Shown: piece by piece, positions 38,322 through 47,232 of the stretch
Numbering within the stretch: the stretch's first letter is position 1
Layout of the letters: every line of letters starts with the position of its first letter
From: Schizochytrium sp. TIO01
Taxonomy: Eukaryota > Sar > Bigyra > Thraustochytrida > Thraustochytriidae
Direction of reading: 5' to 3'
Assembly: GCA_004764695.1 (NCBI GenBank)
Contig: CM015708.1
Span: 124,001-188,000 of the forward strand
Length of the DNA stretch: 64,000 nucleotides
The notes under the pieces: model-generated
What the model saw: only the letters and a program-made list of their open reading frames with translations
What the model was told of the DNA's origin: nothing
Databases searched by the model: none
Position numbers and translations under genes: made by a program

Positions 38322-39320
38322 TTACTTATGAATCAGTAAAACTTTTGGTTTTAAGGCAGTGTTTCTAACCTTCACTTTGTGCTTTTTACATAAATAAAGA
38401 TCTTCTGTGTTGCCTTTCTCACTCACATGATAGGTCTGGAATCCATTACAGGAACGTTTTGTTAAGGAGATTGGCGCCTGGCAGTAGTGACATACTCTTT
38501 TTGAAATCTCATACTGTTCCATCAATTCTACCGAGCAATTTTTACACACTTGAATTGTTTGCGATGGCTTGAACTCTGTTAGAGAAGTACAGTATATACA
38601 GCGCGTAATAAAACCGGCACCATAAGAGGTTAAATCAACCACATTAGTCCGTTTGTTAGGTGACAAATAGTGCACAGGAGATTCGCAGTCTGAACAAACG
38701 ACCTTTTTTTCGATAGGATTGATAGTGGCATTACCTATACCAACTTCTCTGCTATGGTCTTTGAAGGATAAAAGACGAAAGCCGCCACACTGTTGCGACA
38801 CACAAATACAGACCACCCATGAGTTAGTTTCTATTGAAGATTTTATTTCTTTCAATACTTTGGGTGGGAGATCGTTGTGTTGGTAAACCTCAAATAAATG
38901 TGAGAGCCATGCTGGGATCGTACAATTAAACGGAATTCTAGCTTGAGAGATTGAACAAGGTCCTACTAAGTCATAGTCAGATGCTGAATAACGCACAAAG
39001 CAACCTGTCAAGTGCGGCTGAGCCACCTGATAAACAAAATTAGAATGATATTCATTGTGATAGTTTATATACGGGTTGATAAAAATCTCGGCCGAGCTTT
39101 GTGAAGGAACCCAAGCTTGCTTTGCAACCCTCCAGCGCAAGCATAGCACACATAGATCTAATCCTTCAACTCGTTGACCACTGAGCGAAGAACCAAGATC
39201 GACGACACATCTACACTCAGCTGGACCAGCGCTACAACTGCCATTGCAATTGCCCAAAAGTTTATCTTCTTGCTCCCGTCGCAGTATAAAGCTTTCGGCG
39301 GCGCTCACAAAGTATGGCAT
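38322..39320 (-). CDS. Multi-zinc-finger protein, unknown
   Basis: 332 residues with many cysteine pairs: CNGSCSAGPAECRC, CVLC, CVSQQC, CSDC, CIYC, CKNC, CHYC and a final CKKHK. The later CxxC pairs (about residues 220-310) look like successive zinc ribbons. The middle has the motif INPYINYHNEYHSNFVY. Such proteins in large DNA viruses are often late transcription factors, but no named family is recognised. Its 5' end overlaps the 3' end of 39262-39906 by 59 nt on the same strand, in another frame. Confidence 0.75.
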   Translation of the reverse strand: MPYFVSAAESFILRREQEDKLLGNCNGSCSAGPAECRCVVDLGSSLSGQRVEGLDLCVLCLRWRVAKQAWVPSQSSAEIFINPYINYHNEYHSNFVYQVAQPHLTGCFVRYSASDYDLVGPCSISQARIPFNCTIPAWLSHLFEVYQHNDLPPKVLKEIKSSIETNSWVVCICVSQQCGGFRLLSFKDHSREVGIGNATINPIEKKVVCSDCESPVHYLSPNKRTNVVDLTSYGAGFITRCIYCTSLTEFKPSQTIQVCKNCSVELMEQYEISKRVCHYCQAPISLTKRSCNGFQTYHVSEKGNTEDLYLCKKHKVKVRNTALKPKVLLIHK

Positions 39321-39906
39321 GCTTCTTTCGACGAATCTGTGTAGAAATCCAAGACGATCGTTTATATGCTGTTTTACTTTTTGCCTCTATTTTAGTCGGT
39401 GTACGTATAGATTTATCTTCATGTGAGTGACCTAAACTAACAGATGTTGAGCATAAATCAAAGCTTATTTGAAGCTTTCTATTTGCTGGGAGTATGTTTT
39501 TAAGCTGGTAATAGAAACTTTGATAGAATAAATACTTTTCTCGACTAGATTTTGTATGGTTCTGTAGAAAACATAAGATTCTGCATCTAGCACGTACATC
39601 TACGAAAGGACATTTACGGATTTCCATAGTGAGTAAGTTTCGCTCGAAAACCAAAGCATATAGCTCTGGGAGTTGGTTGTGAAGATCAGAAATAGAGCAA
39701 ATCCTATGTGACATTAAGCCCGAGCGATGAAGATCTGTTAATGCGGCGTCGTAATTTTGTATGATATGTGCTAACACAAGCTTCCATGAGTCGACGCCAC
39801 TAAAGTTAAGAGCAGATGCAAATTGTATCAGCTCTGTGCCGTCCATAAACGGTGCAACCAATTCACTAATTAAAATAGGACACCTCCTCGAATCCTGCGA
39901 CGGCAT
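39262..39906 (-). CDS. Hypothetical protein, possible F-box-like start
   Basis: 214 residues. The start (CPILISELVAPFMDGTELIQFASALN) has the spacing of an F-box helix pair (LP.EL...F......L..F...). The rest is helical and ends in a very basic stretch (RRKKHAILCERRRKLY). It overlaps the start of the downstream zinc-finger gene by 59 nt. The F-box reading is tentative. Confidence 0.6.
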   Translation of the reverse strand: MPSQDSRRCPILISELVAPFMDGTELIQFASALNFSGVDSWKLVLAHIIQNYDAALTDLHRSGLMSHRICSISDLHNQLPELYALVFERNLLTMEIRKCPFVDVRARCRILCFLQNHTKSSREKYLFYQSFYYQLKNILPANRKLQISFDLCSTSVSLGHSHEDKSIRTPTKIEAKSKTAYKRSSWISTQIRRKKHAILCERRRKLYTATGARR

Positions 39907-40125
39907 TTCTGTTTGTTAAAGTGCTCAGCGTATGTGTACTAAAGGTTTGCCATGCTTTATTTTTGTGGATAGTGCAAACCAGTAATATATCCTTATCAGC
40001 AAAAAAAAGCTTTCCTTTATATGTATGAATAAAATACACAATTTACAAACCAGCTAGTTAGGCTAGTCTAGTGTTGAATTGTTTATTTATTTTTATTATT
40101 TTAAATCTTGAATCAATAAACAAGC

Positions 40126-41697
40126 ATGGATCCTCCGCGCAGCTCTGAGCTCACCCAAACTTGTGAAACTAAAAAACAAAGCAATGACCTCAGTGAGAAC
40201 CCACAAACTTTAGACGACCAGCAACGATTGCCTGATCAAGCAAAGCCCACACATCAAAACATCTTGACATGTCCGCGTATCGCCAATCTTTGTTCACATC
40301 TGTTCAGCTTTTGCTTATATACGATAGATTATCTTGTTCTATCGGCTTTGAGGAAATTATCTGTTGGTAGCAAGCCATTTCAAAGCTCAAGAGTGCGCCG
40401 AAGAAATAAAAAAGGCGAAGACAGATATAAAAACAGAAAAAAGGTCATGATGCTGCGTATGCTTGCTCGAACCTGCCCAAACAGACCACAAGCACCGAAT
40501 AGTAATGCCTGTGCGTTGACATTGAACAGACATAATCGTTTTTCAAGCCTCCCCACACTACATCTTTGTTCAACTCACTCGAGCACATGCCAAACCAACG
40601 ATAACACACGCGAAAAAGAAGCAAAATTATCAAATACAAAGTTAGCAAGCTTTTTAAAAGATGATAGCGTAGCCAGAAGGATCATTTTTGATAAAACGGG
40701 CTGTCCCCCCAGTGTCTTCAAAGAGCTCTTCACAGCACACTCTTCTATTGTATTTTTAAATAGCGAAAAGAGTTGGATCATTAAGATTGTGCAGCATAAG
40801 AACGAGCACTATAGCGAGCATTTATGGAGAAATGAGTTTATCATGACAACTTTAGTGCGCGAAATAAACCACGCTTCGCTGCTCAGCGATTATCAAAGCT
40901 ATACAAATAGCTCAAAGGGAATTTATCTGCATATAACGCCTTACTGTGGCGTTGATACCTTGGAGCTTTTGAATAGCGAAGAGCTTTTAGACCTATCATT
41001 CGTTTCTAGCTATATAGAACAAGTCTCAGATGCTATAGCAGAAATGCACAAGCATGGCTTGGTGCACTATGATATCAAGCCCGAGAATGTGGTGTACAAA
41101 CAAGGTTATTGGACGCTTTTGGACTACGGCTTGAGCCGAAATATATATCATCGCCCACCACATGGCTTGATTGGTACATTTCCGTACATTTTACCTTATT
41201 TTGGTCTCCGTGGGCTTTCAAAAAAGGAAAATCATGCTGCATCACTCACGTTTGAAGAACTCAACAGACTTGTAGACATTTATGCGTTTGCATTATCGAT
41301 TCTGAATTTGTATGGCGTCTATTATAGGTACAGCTGCAGCGAGTGTTACATGCACCTTCGTGAATGTAAAAAGTGCGGCCGCGACGGTAAGTTCATTGCT
41401 TTGAATATTTCAAAGATTTATGAATTACTCGCGCATGCAGAAGATGCCGCGTTGCCTTTTGATAAAAAGAAATATAAATCTGATTCAAGTCTTAAACAAA
41501 AAGCTTCATTCAAAATTAAGATCGCCGCGCAGATTGTTTTGAGTCAGATCGATGCAAGTCGATCAGTTTTGTTATGGAATTCAAAAGACCATACCTGTGA
41601 TTACTATGGGGTGAACAAGCTGTATTCTAAACAAAATAAGATTGAGCATCAGCGAGGCGCAAGTATTGAACAACTATGGCAATCCCTTCACTGTTAA
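40126..41697 (+). CDS. Serine/threonine protein kinase
   Basis: 523 residues. Residues 1-~175 are basic and disordered. The kinase domain follows: lysine in SWIIKIV (subdomain II), catalytic loop VHYDIKPENVV (D316, K318, N321; HRD is HYD), magnesium motif DYG at 333 in place of DFG, and an activation segment leading to GTFPYILPYFGLRG. The C-lobe carries a cysteine insertion (CSECYMHLRECKKCG) that may bind zinc. DIKPEN suggests serine/threonine specificity. Key catalytic residues are kept, so it is probably active; targets could be virion or host transcription proteins. Confidence 0.9.
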   Translation: MDPPRSSELTQTCETKKQSNDLSENPQTLDDQQRLPDQAKPTHQNILTCPRIANLCSHLFSFCLYTIDYLVLSALRKLSVGSKPFQSSRVRRRNKKGEDRYKNRKKVMMLRMLARTCPNRPQAPNSNACALTLNRHNRFSSLPTLHLCSTHSSTCQTNDNTREKEAKLSNTKLASFLKDDSVARRIIFDKTGCPPSVFKELFTAHSSIVFLNSEKSWIIKIVQHKNEHYSEHLWRNEFIMTTLVREINHASLLSDYQSYTNSSKGIYLHITPYCGVDTLELLNSEELLDLSFVSSYIEQVSDAIAEMHKHGLVHYDIKPENVVYKQGYWTLLDYGLSRNIYHRPPHGLIGTFPYILPYFGLRGLSKKENHAASLTFEELNRLVDIYAFALSILNLYGVYYRYSCSECYMHLRECKKCGRDGKFIALNISKIYELLAHAEDAALPFDKKKYKSDSSLKQKASFKIKIAAQIVLSQIDASRSVLLWNSKDHTCDYYGVNKLYSKQNKIEHQRGASIEQLWQSLHC

Positions 41698-42008
41698 AAA
41701 AAATGTGATATAGATATACTACTAATTATGACTACAATAAACCATATTATTATATACAATGTCTTGTATTGGAAACACAAACATAGAGTTACTTAAGAAA
41801 CTAAGTTCTAAAATATCCATTTTCAGAACGAATTGACTCAGTTTTTCTCATATTAATAATAGATGTTAAAATCGCGGAAGGGTGTATAATTGGAGTATTT
41901 CTATATATACACGGTTTTGGATATGTTGGCACGCTTGGCTATGAGACTTCTATTCGTTCTTTTGTTCTTCACGATAAATAGAACCATTTTGTTGCTTTGA
42001 CCTCTCGA
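41698..42008. other. Intergenic region, one 25-codon hydrophobic ORF
   Basis: 311 bp between convergent genes. A TATA-like CTATATATAC (41901-41910) precedes an ATG at 41923 that opens a 25-residue hydrophobic frame (to 42000, containing MRLLFVLLFFTIN). It is too short to call on its own. Nothing else was seen. Confidence 0.3.
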
Positions 42009-43268
42009 CTAGTAGTCTCTAAAACGGTCGATTAAATTTTCAAACTTATACAAAGGAAGCCTATCGTTGTCTTTTAGTTTGTAAGTGGATTCCGTATCGG
42101 AGAAGACAAAAATATGATAATTTGTAAGCAGAAAGAAATGTTGTGTGTGCCAACTTGAGAATTCCTCACATGTACAATAGTCACTTTGCTCAGGATCTGT
42201 CAGTTCAATTCCAATAGGTTTCGCAAAGCCTCCGGTGTCTGCTCCATCAACCGACCCTGACGGAATACAAAGGATTGTAGAGTGATATTCCAGCTGGTCG
42301 TGGCCGTTGATAATCTGACAAACATAGATCATTGGTATGTACTTCATTTTAAATTGATAGGAAAACTCTTTGATAAGCTTTGCTGCTTTGGTATTTGCAA
42401 AAACTTGGTCTGGTAGACAGCAAACCATGTTCACCAAATGCAATATCATACGTACAAAATAATGAGCAAAATCTTCACAATCGCCCTGTTTTGTAAAATA
42501 TAGCAAAGCGTCTCCTAAATCTCGGTCCTTCAACTCATCAGAGAACTGTTGATCATTGACATAATCTAGATTTTTATAGATACACTTACAGAAATTAATC
42601 AAAAAGTGTAACAAGCTTTTCGAGTAACGTTTTGGGTTCATTTTAATCAAAATAGCGCGCAAAATTGTGTTGGTTTGTGTAGCACGCTCGTGATATGATT
42701 TGGCACAATTCATGGAGCCGTAAAATTCGCGCTGGACAAGCCATCGTCTGTCAGGATTATTTGGCACAGATAAATTTTGCATAGGTCTCGACTTATACTG
42801 GAAGTCGTAATGGTCAGACAAGTCCAGCGAATAATAGGAATGGCCGCATAGCAGAAAAGACTGATTTATGTCCATGAGCGAAATACATTTGAAAATAGCC
42901 TCATCTTGGTCAACACTACCACCAGAAATGTGGCGAACTGTCCCATACTGCTTCTTTCCGGTTGCAACAATTTTATAAAGATGCACAGAAAATGTCTTGC
43001 AACCACGAGGGAGACGCACTAGCCGAGCACTATTGGATTTCGGCAAATACTCGCGAACTGGAATTGCTGAGTCGTCTCTGAACATAGTGAACGTCATGTC
43101 CTGATTTAGTTCTTTTGTGAAAGGAAAGCTCTCCCACCCAAAGAAAACATTTGTTTGATCACAATAAAGCCCAACATCGAAATACAAAGCGTTGGTATGT
43201 TCTTGTGAAATTGGCAAGATTAGCCCATCGAATAGCTTATTGATATGGAGCGTAAATCTCGCAGGCAT
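42009..43268 (-). CDS. Transglutaminase-like/papain-fold protein candidate
   Basis: 419 residues. The first ~170 residues look beta-rich. The motif KQGDCEDFAHYFVRMI (C264) matches the GDCE(D/E)xA signature of transglutaminase-like cysteine peptidases, where Cys starts the long helix. A candidate catalytic His is H329 (EYHSTILCIPSG), followed by more beta strands. This order (Cys, then His in a strand) fits the fold. Relatives are peptidases or non-catalytic ciliary and scaffold proteins with a C2-like N-terminal part. In a herpes-like virion a tegument protease is possible, but that is inference. Confidence 0.6.
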   Translation of the reverse strand: MPARFTLHINKLFDGLILPISQEHTNALYFDVGLYCDQTNVFFGWESFPFTKELNQDMTFTMFRDDSAIPVREYLPKSNSARLVRLPRGCKTFSVHLYKIVATGKKQYGTVRHISGGSVDQDEAIFKCISLMDINQSFLLCGHSYYSLDLSDHYDFQYKSRPMQNLSVPNNPDRRWLVQREFYGSMNCAKSYHERATQTNTILRAILIKMNPKRYSKSLLHFLINFCKCIYKNLDYVNDQQFSDELKDRDLGDALLYFTKQGDCEDFAHYFVRMILHLVNMVCCLPDQVFANTKAAKLIKEFSYQFKMKYIPMIYVCQIINGHDQLEYHSTILCIPSGSVDGADTGGFAKPIGIELTDPEQSDYCTCEEFSSWHTQHFFLLTNYHIFVFSDTESTYKLKDNDRLPLYKFENLIDRFRDY

Positions 43269-43374
43269 CGCGTGTTTATTGTTCTTGGTACGTTGCCAAA
43301 TAGAATATAATCTATATGAATAAACACAAGTTTTTCTTCGATTATCAAACAGCTTTTACAAAAACTAAATATAT

Positions 43375-43938
43375 ATGACCATCTTTTGTTTGAAACAAAC
43401 AGGTCACACTTATCATAAAATGGGTCAAGACAATCTCACAGCCCAGGCACCAATAGTTATTCTTTTTGGCCAGCGTCTCAATGACGACGGTTCTATGTGT
43501 GCTTCGTTGATTGAGCGCTGCGCTCAAGCTGCTTTTATGCACGATTACTGGCATGATGCTCGCTTGCGAAGCAAAATAATTGTCTTAGGAGGTACTTATG
43601 GCTCAATTGAACAAGAAAAGGCCAGCCTTTCTGCAATGGTTTCGTACTTGTTGTACGAAAGCCCATTTTATGTCTATGATGGTCACATTACCACTATTGA
43701 GGAATCTTGCACAACCACCAAAGCATATGCCAACCTCGCACTTCAGCATCTAGTTAGCTTGCTTGGCTGTACGATATCGAGACCCAGAACGGTTTTTTTA
43801 ATAACAAGCGAATATAATATCAAGCATATCGGCCATTACTTTGAAAATGTGTTTTCGTCAATGCCAAACCTTGAGCTTGTTCACCTAGCAAGCTTAGACC
43901 GAGAGGAACCATCCGTGATAGGATTTCAAACTTCTTAA
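43375..43938 (+). CDS. DUF218/YdcF-like protein
   Basis: 187 residues (a start at 43420, MGQDN, would also do). Order of motifs matches DUF218: IVILFGQRLNDDGSM with ERCAQAA helix, IIVLGGTYGSIEQEKASLSAMV (SGG...SEA.. in cellular proteins), TTIEESCTTTKAYANLAL (E..S.nT.ENA) and TVFLITSEYNIKHIGHYFE (vvtS.yH..Ra). YdcF-type proteins bind adenosyl compounds and SanA/ElyC types act on envelope precursors; function in a virus is unknown. The 3' end shares TTAA (both stops) with the convergent gene. Confidence 0.75.
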   Translation: MTIFCLKQTGHTYHKMGQDNLTAQAPIVILFGQRLNDDGSMCASLIERCAQAAFMHDYWHDARLRSKIIVLGGTYGSIEQEKASLSAMVSYLLYESPFYVYDGHITTIEESCTTTKAYANLALQHLVSLLGCTISRPRTVFLITSEYNIKHIGHYFENVFSSMPNLELVHLASLDREEPSVIGFQTS

Positions 43939-45113
43939 AAGATAGTAGTGCTAAAAAAGGAAAGATTGCCTAAAATGTGCTGTGCATTGTCGCCGGTCTT
44001 CGCAGCGATTGCGTAAACTACCCACAAAGCAGTGGCCTTGATATAGTTGGTGTCTTTTAAGAATGGGTGCTGAAAGAAAGTTGCCTTTGCCAGATCTTGG
44101 TTGTGCTTGAAGAGCAAGACAACCGACTTTTGTTGACTACCAGACTTCGTCCATTCTGTATAAAGTTTGTCATCTGCGCGTGTCAGCGCCTCGCCACTTT
44201 TTTGTCGAAGTGTTAAGGTCCTTGCAGCAAAGGCCTTGTCTACCATATCGAAAGAAGACAACCGAATAATGATTGCGTCGATAGGCATCTCTGACAGCGA
44301 GACACGCTCAAAACGAGGGTTTAAGAGCGGAAGCGCTTGTTCATCGCCAGATTCTACAATATTTGATCTCTGAAGATGGCTACGCATGTAAGCAAAATCG
44401 ATGACAGGAAAATGAAGAAACTTTGACGCACATTTGCGTCTCGTCAGACCTGATGGAAAGCCCAAGACCATCTCTTGGCCAGCAACACTACCGCCGCACA
44501 TCGTTCCGTCAGAAATCAAATCTTGGATCAGCAAGAACACAGATTCGCACTTGGTGCTTAGCTGAATATCAAGCAAGTTCTGAGACCTTAGATACTGAGA
44601 GAGGATTAAATACGCATCATATGGATGCCGCCATTTGGTCATTTCCTCGTCACCAAATCTGCTGTTGAACTTTTGCAAATGGAGCATGTTTGGAAGCATG
44701 AAGACCGCCGAGCCATAGGGTGCAATAAAGCGCTTCCGTAAGGTTCTCTCGCTGATACCGTGCTTTGCTATGTGAATGATTTGGTCACTTGTAAAGCTCA
44801 CAAACACATCATATTTGAAGTTAAACATGCGAAAGCATATATCATACTCCTTGATGAATAAATATACTCGAAACACAATGTTCTTTCTGTATATTTCTTT
44901 GCATTTCTGCTTCAGTTCGGAGATCTTGACTGATGTAAAGGAGCCCAGGTTGCTAGTCACAAACTTCTGCTGGTCCGGTGTAAGTTCCGTGGCAAGAAAC
45001 GAATCCAAGCGGCCAGCTCTCTTTAATTGCTTTACATTGTGATTGTGGTCTAAAAACACAATATGTTTGCATGATATTAGTTGTTGAATTGCATCGTTCT
45101 CGTATAAACTCAT
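43935..45113 (-). CDS. Hypothetical protein, possible virion component
   Basis: 392 residues from the first ATG (45113); the frame is open upstream from a GTG. Mixed alpha/beta, no transmembrane segment or cysteine cluster, no low complexity. It looks like a compact folded protein. Its size and lack of motifs would suit a capsid triplex subunit, which mirusviruses should encode, but nothing in the sequence proves this. Convergent with 43375-43938. Confidence 0.7.
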   Translation of the reverse strand: MSLYENDAIQQLISCKHIVFLDHNHNVKQLKRAGRLDSFLATELTPDQQKFVTSNLGSFTSVKISELKQKCKEIYRKNIVFRVYLFIKEYDICFRMFNFKYDVFVSFTSDQIIHIAKHGISERTLRKRFIAPYGSAVFMLPNMLHLQKFNSRFGDEEMTKWRHPYDAYLILSQYLRSQNLLDIQLSTKCESVFLLIQDLISDGTMCGGSVAGQEMVLGFPSGLTRRKCASKFLHFPVIDFAYMRSHLQRSNIVESGDEQALPLLNPRFERVSLSEMPIDAIIIRLSSFDMVDKAFAARTLTLRQKSGEALTRADDKLYTEWTKSGSQQKSVVLLFKHNQDLAKATFFQHPFLKDTNYIKATALWVVYAIAAKTGDNAQHILGNLSFFSTTIF

Positions 45114-45369
45114 TCTTGTCGGAGCTAACACAGCCGCGTTTGGTGTTTGCCTGGTTTCGTTATGAATAAAGTGTTTTTTTTTTCATTGCGACCGTTATAT
45201 ACAACTTCCAAGAAACAGATTCAAGTCGTGTTTAAAAACAAAAATATAAGCTTCATCGTTGAACCATAGTCAGCACACTTTCAATAAAATAAATTTTTAT
45301 TTAAAAAAAACAAAGAACAAAAACCAAGCGCTATTATATTTTCAAATCTTATTTGATTACAACATAAGC

Positions 45370-46086
45370 ATGGAAAGTCAAGATCAGCATTGTTTGGCTC
45401 TTTGTAGCATTGCAAGTACTGTCGCGCTGGGACTAATCATCAGAAATACTATGCGCGCGGGTCGCCAATCTGAAGAGACAGACTCCAAACCAATTGCCCC
45501 AGTGCTGGCTAGTTTTTGGCCTTGTCAAGTAGTATATCTATACTCTGATTTCATGACTAATAAGCACAAACACTTGCTAGAAAACAAGCTCGACACATGT
45601 GCTACCTACCAAGACAAAAAGGATTCGCCGGTCCATTCAAATGTGGAGTCGCCGCCAGCTTTGCCAACCAAAATGGTGCTTTGTAGCGACCACCAAGCCA
45701 TGCCCAATCTGCAACCTATATTTGATATATCTAGCGATCCAATCTTGGGTAGGCAGTCGCCCGAGCCTATTGCTGAAAACACGGCACCGATTGAAGTCTC
45801 GCACAGCGAGATTCCATGTGTTGTAGAAGGACTACATAAAATTCGCGAGCACTTGGTTGCCAATGAATCACCTCCGTCGAAGCTTGTTGAGGATGTTGAA
45901 GCTATCTTAGGGAGTATGCGTGCAGTTGGTATCATTAGTGATGATAGTGTACAGATTCATAAAAGTGCAGCTCACCGCCTTGTCGCAAAACTCTATCATA
46001 AGAAGCTTCATAAGTCAATTTACTTTAACCACCATCAAGCACCTAACCGTCCTTTTAAATCGTTTTTCATTCAGGCATTTCGCTAA
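45370..46086 (+). CDS. Hypothetical protein with N-terminal membrane helix
   Basis: 238 residues from ATG at 45370 (the longer frame begins at TTG). A short hydrophobic segment (ALCSIASTVALGLIIR, about residues 9-25) is followed by a polar middle (about 30-145) with Pro and acid residues. A helical C-terminal part (VEGLHKIREHLVAN to the end) follows. Probably anchored with a cytosolic C-terminus. No family recognised. Confidence 0.6.
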   Translation: MESQDQHCLALCSIASTVALGLIIRNTMRAGRQSEETDSKPIAPVLASFWPCQVVYLYSDFMTNKHKHLLENKLDTCATYQDKKDSPVHSNVESPPALPTKMVLCSDHQAMPNLQPIFDISSDPILGRQSPEPIAENTAPIEVSHSEIPCVVEGLHKIREHLVANESPPSKLVEDVEAILGSMRAVGIISDDSVQIHKSAAHRLVAKLYHKKLHKSIYFNHHQAPNRPFKSFFIQAFR

Positions 46087-46117
46087 TATCTATAATACAT
46101 TTTCTACAGTAGTTAAC

Positions 46118-46450
46118 ATGTCAGGAACAACAGCAACTCGATTTGCTGTATTTAATAAAAACAAGTCTCAAATGCCTAAAGGATCGTACATTATGATGTA
46201 TGATTCTGACATTGACAATTTGGATGCCGGGTCGACTATCCAAGCCCGCCTTTTTATGAGAGAACCAAACTTGATCGATGGGTGTGAGTTCATTGAGCTT
46301 TTACCTGAGATTGATAATATATTACATTTGCATTCTAAGAAACTTCACCGGAACTTATCAGTACAAGTTCTGGACATATGTATCGACAACTCTATTGGTG
46401 CGTCGCGCAACTTGCACTTGACTGCTAACATTTTGCTTGAATGTCTTTGA
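46118..46450 (+). CDS. Small hypothetical protein
   Basis: 110 residues from ATG at 46118, 31 bp after the preceding stop. Compact, mixed alpha/beta (RFAVFNKNKS, SYIMMYDSDI, ARLFMREP), no cysteine cluster. A longer reading of the same frame begins inside the upstream gene and is not supported. The 3' end overlaps the convergent gene by 26 nt. Confidence 0.6.
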   Translation: MSGTTATRFAVFNKNKSQMPKGSYIMMYDSDIDNLDAGSTIQARLFMREPNLIDGCEFIELLPEIDNILHLHSKKLHRNLSVQVLDICIDNSIGASRNLHLTANILLECL

Positions 46451-47054
46451 TAATCGACTTGATTCGCGCAGCAACCAGCATTTTTTGAATGTCATCCTTT
46501 GCAAATGTTGGCGACGGAACCTTGCTTAAGTCAGATTCAAGAAGCTCAAGACGTTTCGTCAGATACTCTAAAGTTGAAATACTACCAAGTCTGGCTACAA
46601 GTTCTCGGAAAACAACTTTCCTTATTGTGTCTTCAGCATCCTCAAGCTCGACAGCACCAACATAGTCGCGGAAATGGATCCGATAATGATGGTTCCTAAT
46701 GTTCTGATTCATCATATCGAACTTGATAAGATTTTTAATCAATTCTAAGATAGCCAATGGGCACTTTTCGTTAATAGGAATTGCCAATTTATTTGTGTCT
46801 GGGGCTGGTGACTTGTAAACTAATAGATACAAACATTCGCTATCAAAGTTGATGTTTATATCGTTTTCAACTAGCTGATACCACAGATTAAGTGCTCCAA
46901 CACCACCGACATCTACGAGGTCCACGATGGAACTCATGTGAGCACACAAAATTTGTTTGACATCCATTTGACAAATGCTGCACAAAGTTCTGGTTTTGAA
47001 ACACAGTGCAAGACCAGAAATTGCTTTTCTTTGTGTTCTGAATAGGCCCCCCAC
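46425..47054 (-). CDS. Hypothetical protein with Cys motif, start uncertain
   Basis: Up to 209 residues from a GTG at 47054; the frame is open to 47075. The first ATG (46967) would cut through the motif TLCSICQMDVKQILCAH, which looks like a zinc site, so translation probably starts earlier. Another frame with an ATG at 47102 reads into the same region and could join by a one-base shift at the A run near 47075. A frameshift, sequencing error or non-ATG start must explain this. C-terminal part is helical (KRLELLESDLSKV). Family unknown. Confidence 0.55.
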   Translation of the reverse strand: MGGLFRTQRKAISGLALCFKTRTLCSICQMDVKQILCAHMSSIVDLVDVGGVGALNLWYQLVENDININFDSECLYLLVYKSPAPDTNKLAIPINEKCPLAILELIKNLIKFDMMNQNIRNHHYRIHFRDYVGAVELEDAEDTIRKVVFRELVARLGSISTLEYLTKRLELLESDLSKVPSPTFAKDDIQKMLVAARIKSIIKDIQAKC

Positions 47055-47232
47055 TTGCTTAACAGCGACTACTTTTTATTAAAGTGCCGGCACCCCCCCT
47101 CATTTTGCTCTCGCACTTACTTAGTAAAATGTTTCTCATATACCCTTTTCTCGCCAGTAGCCCAAAAAATATAGATTTTGCTGACAACAGAACCAAATCA
47201 TCAATATAGTCTTTAATAAATTGCGTACAACG

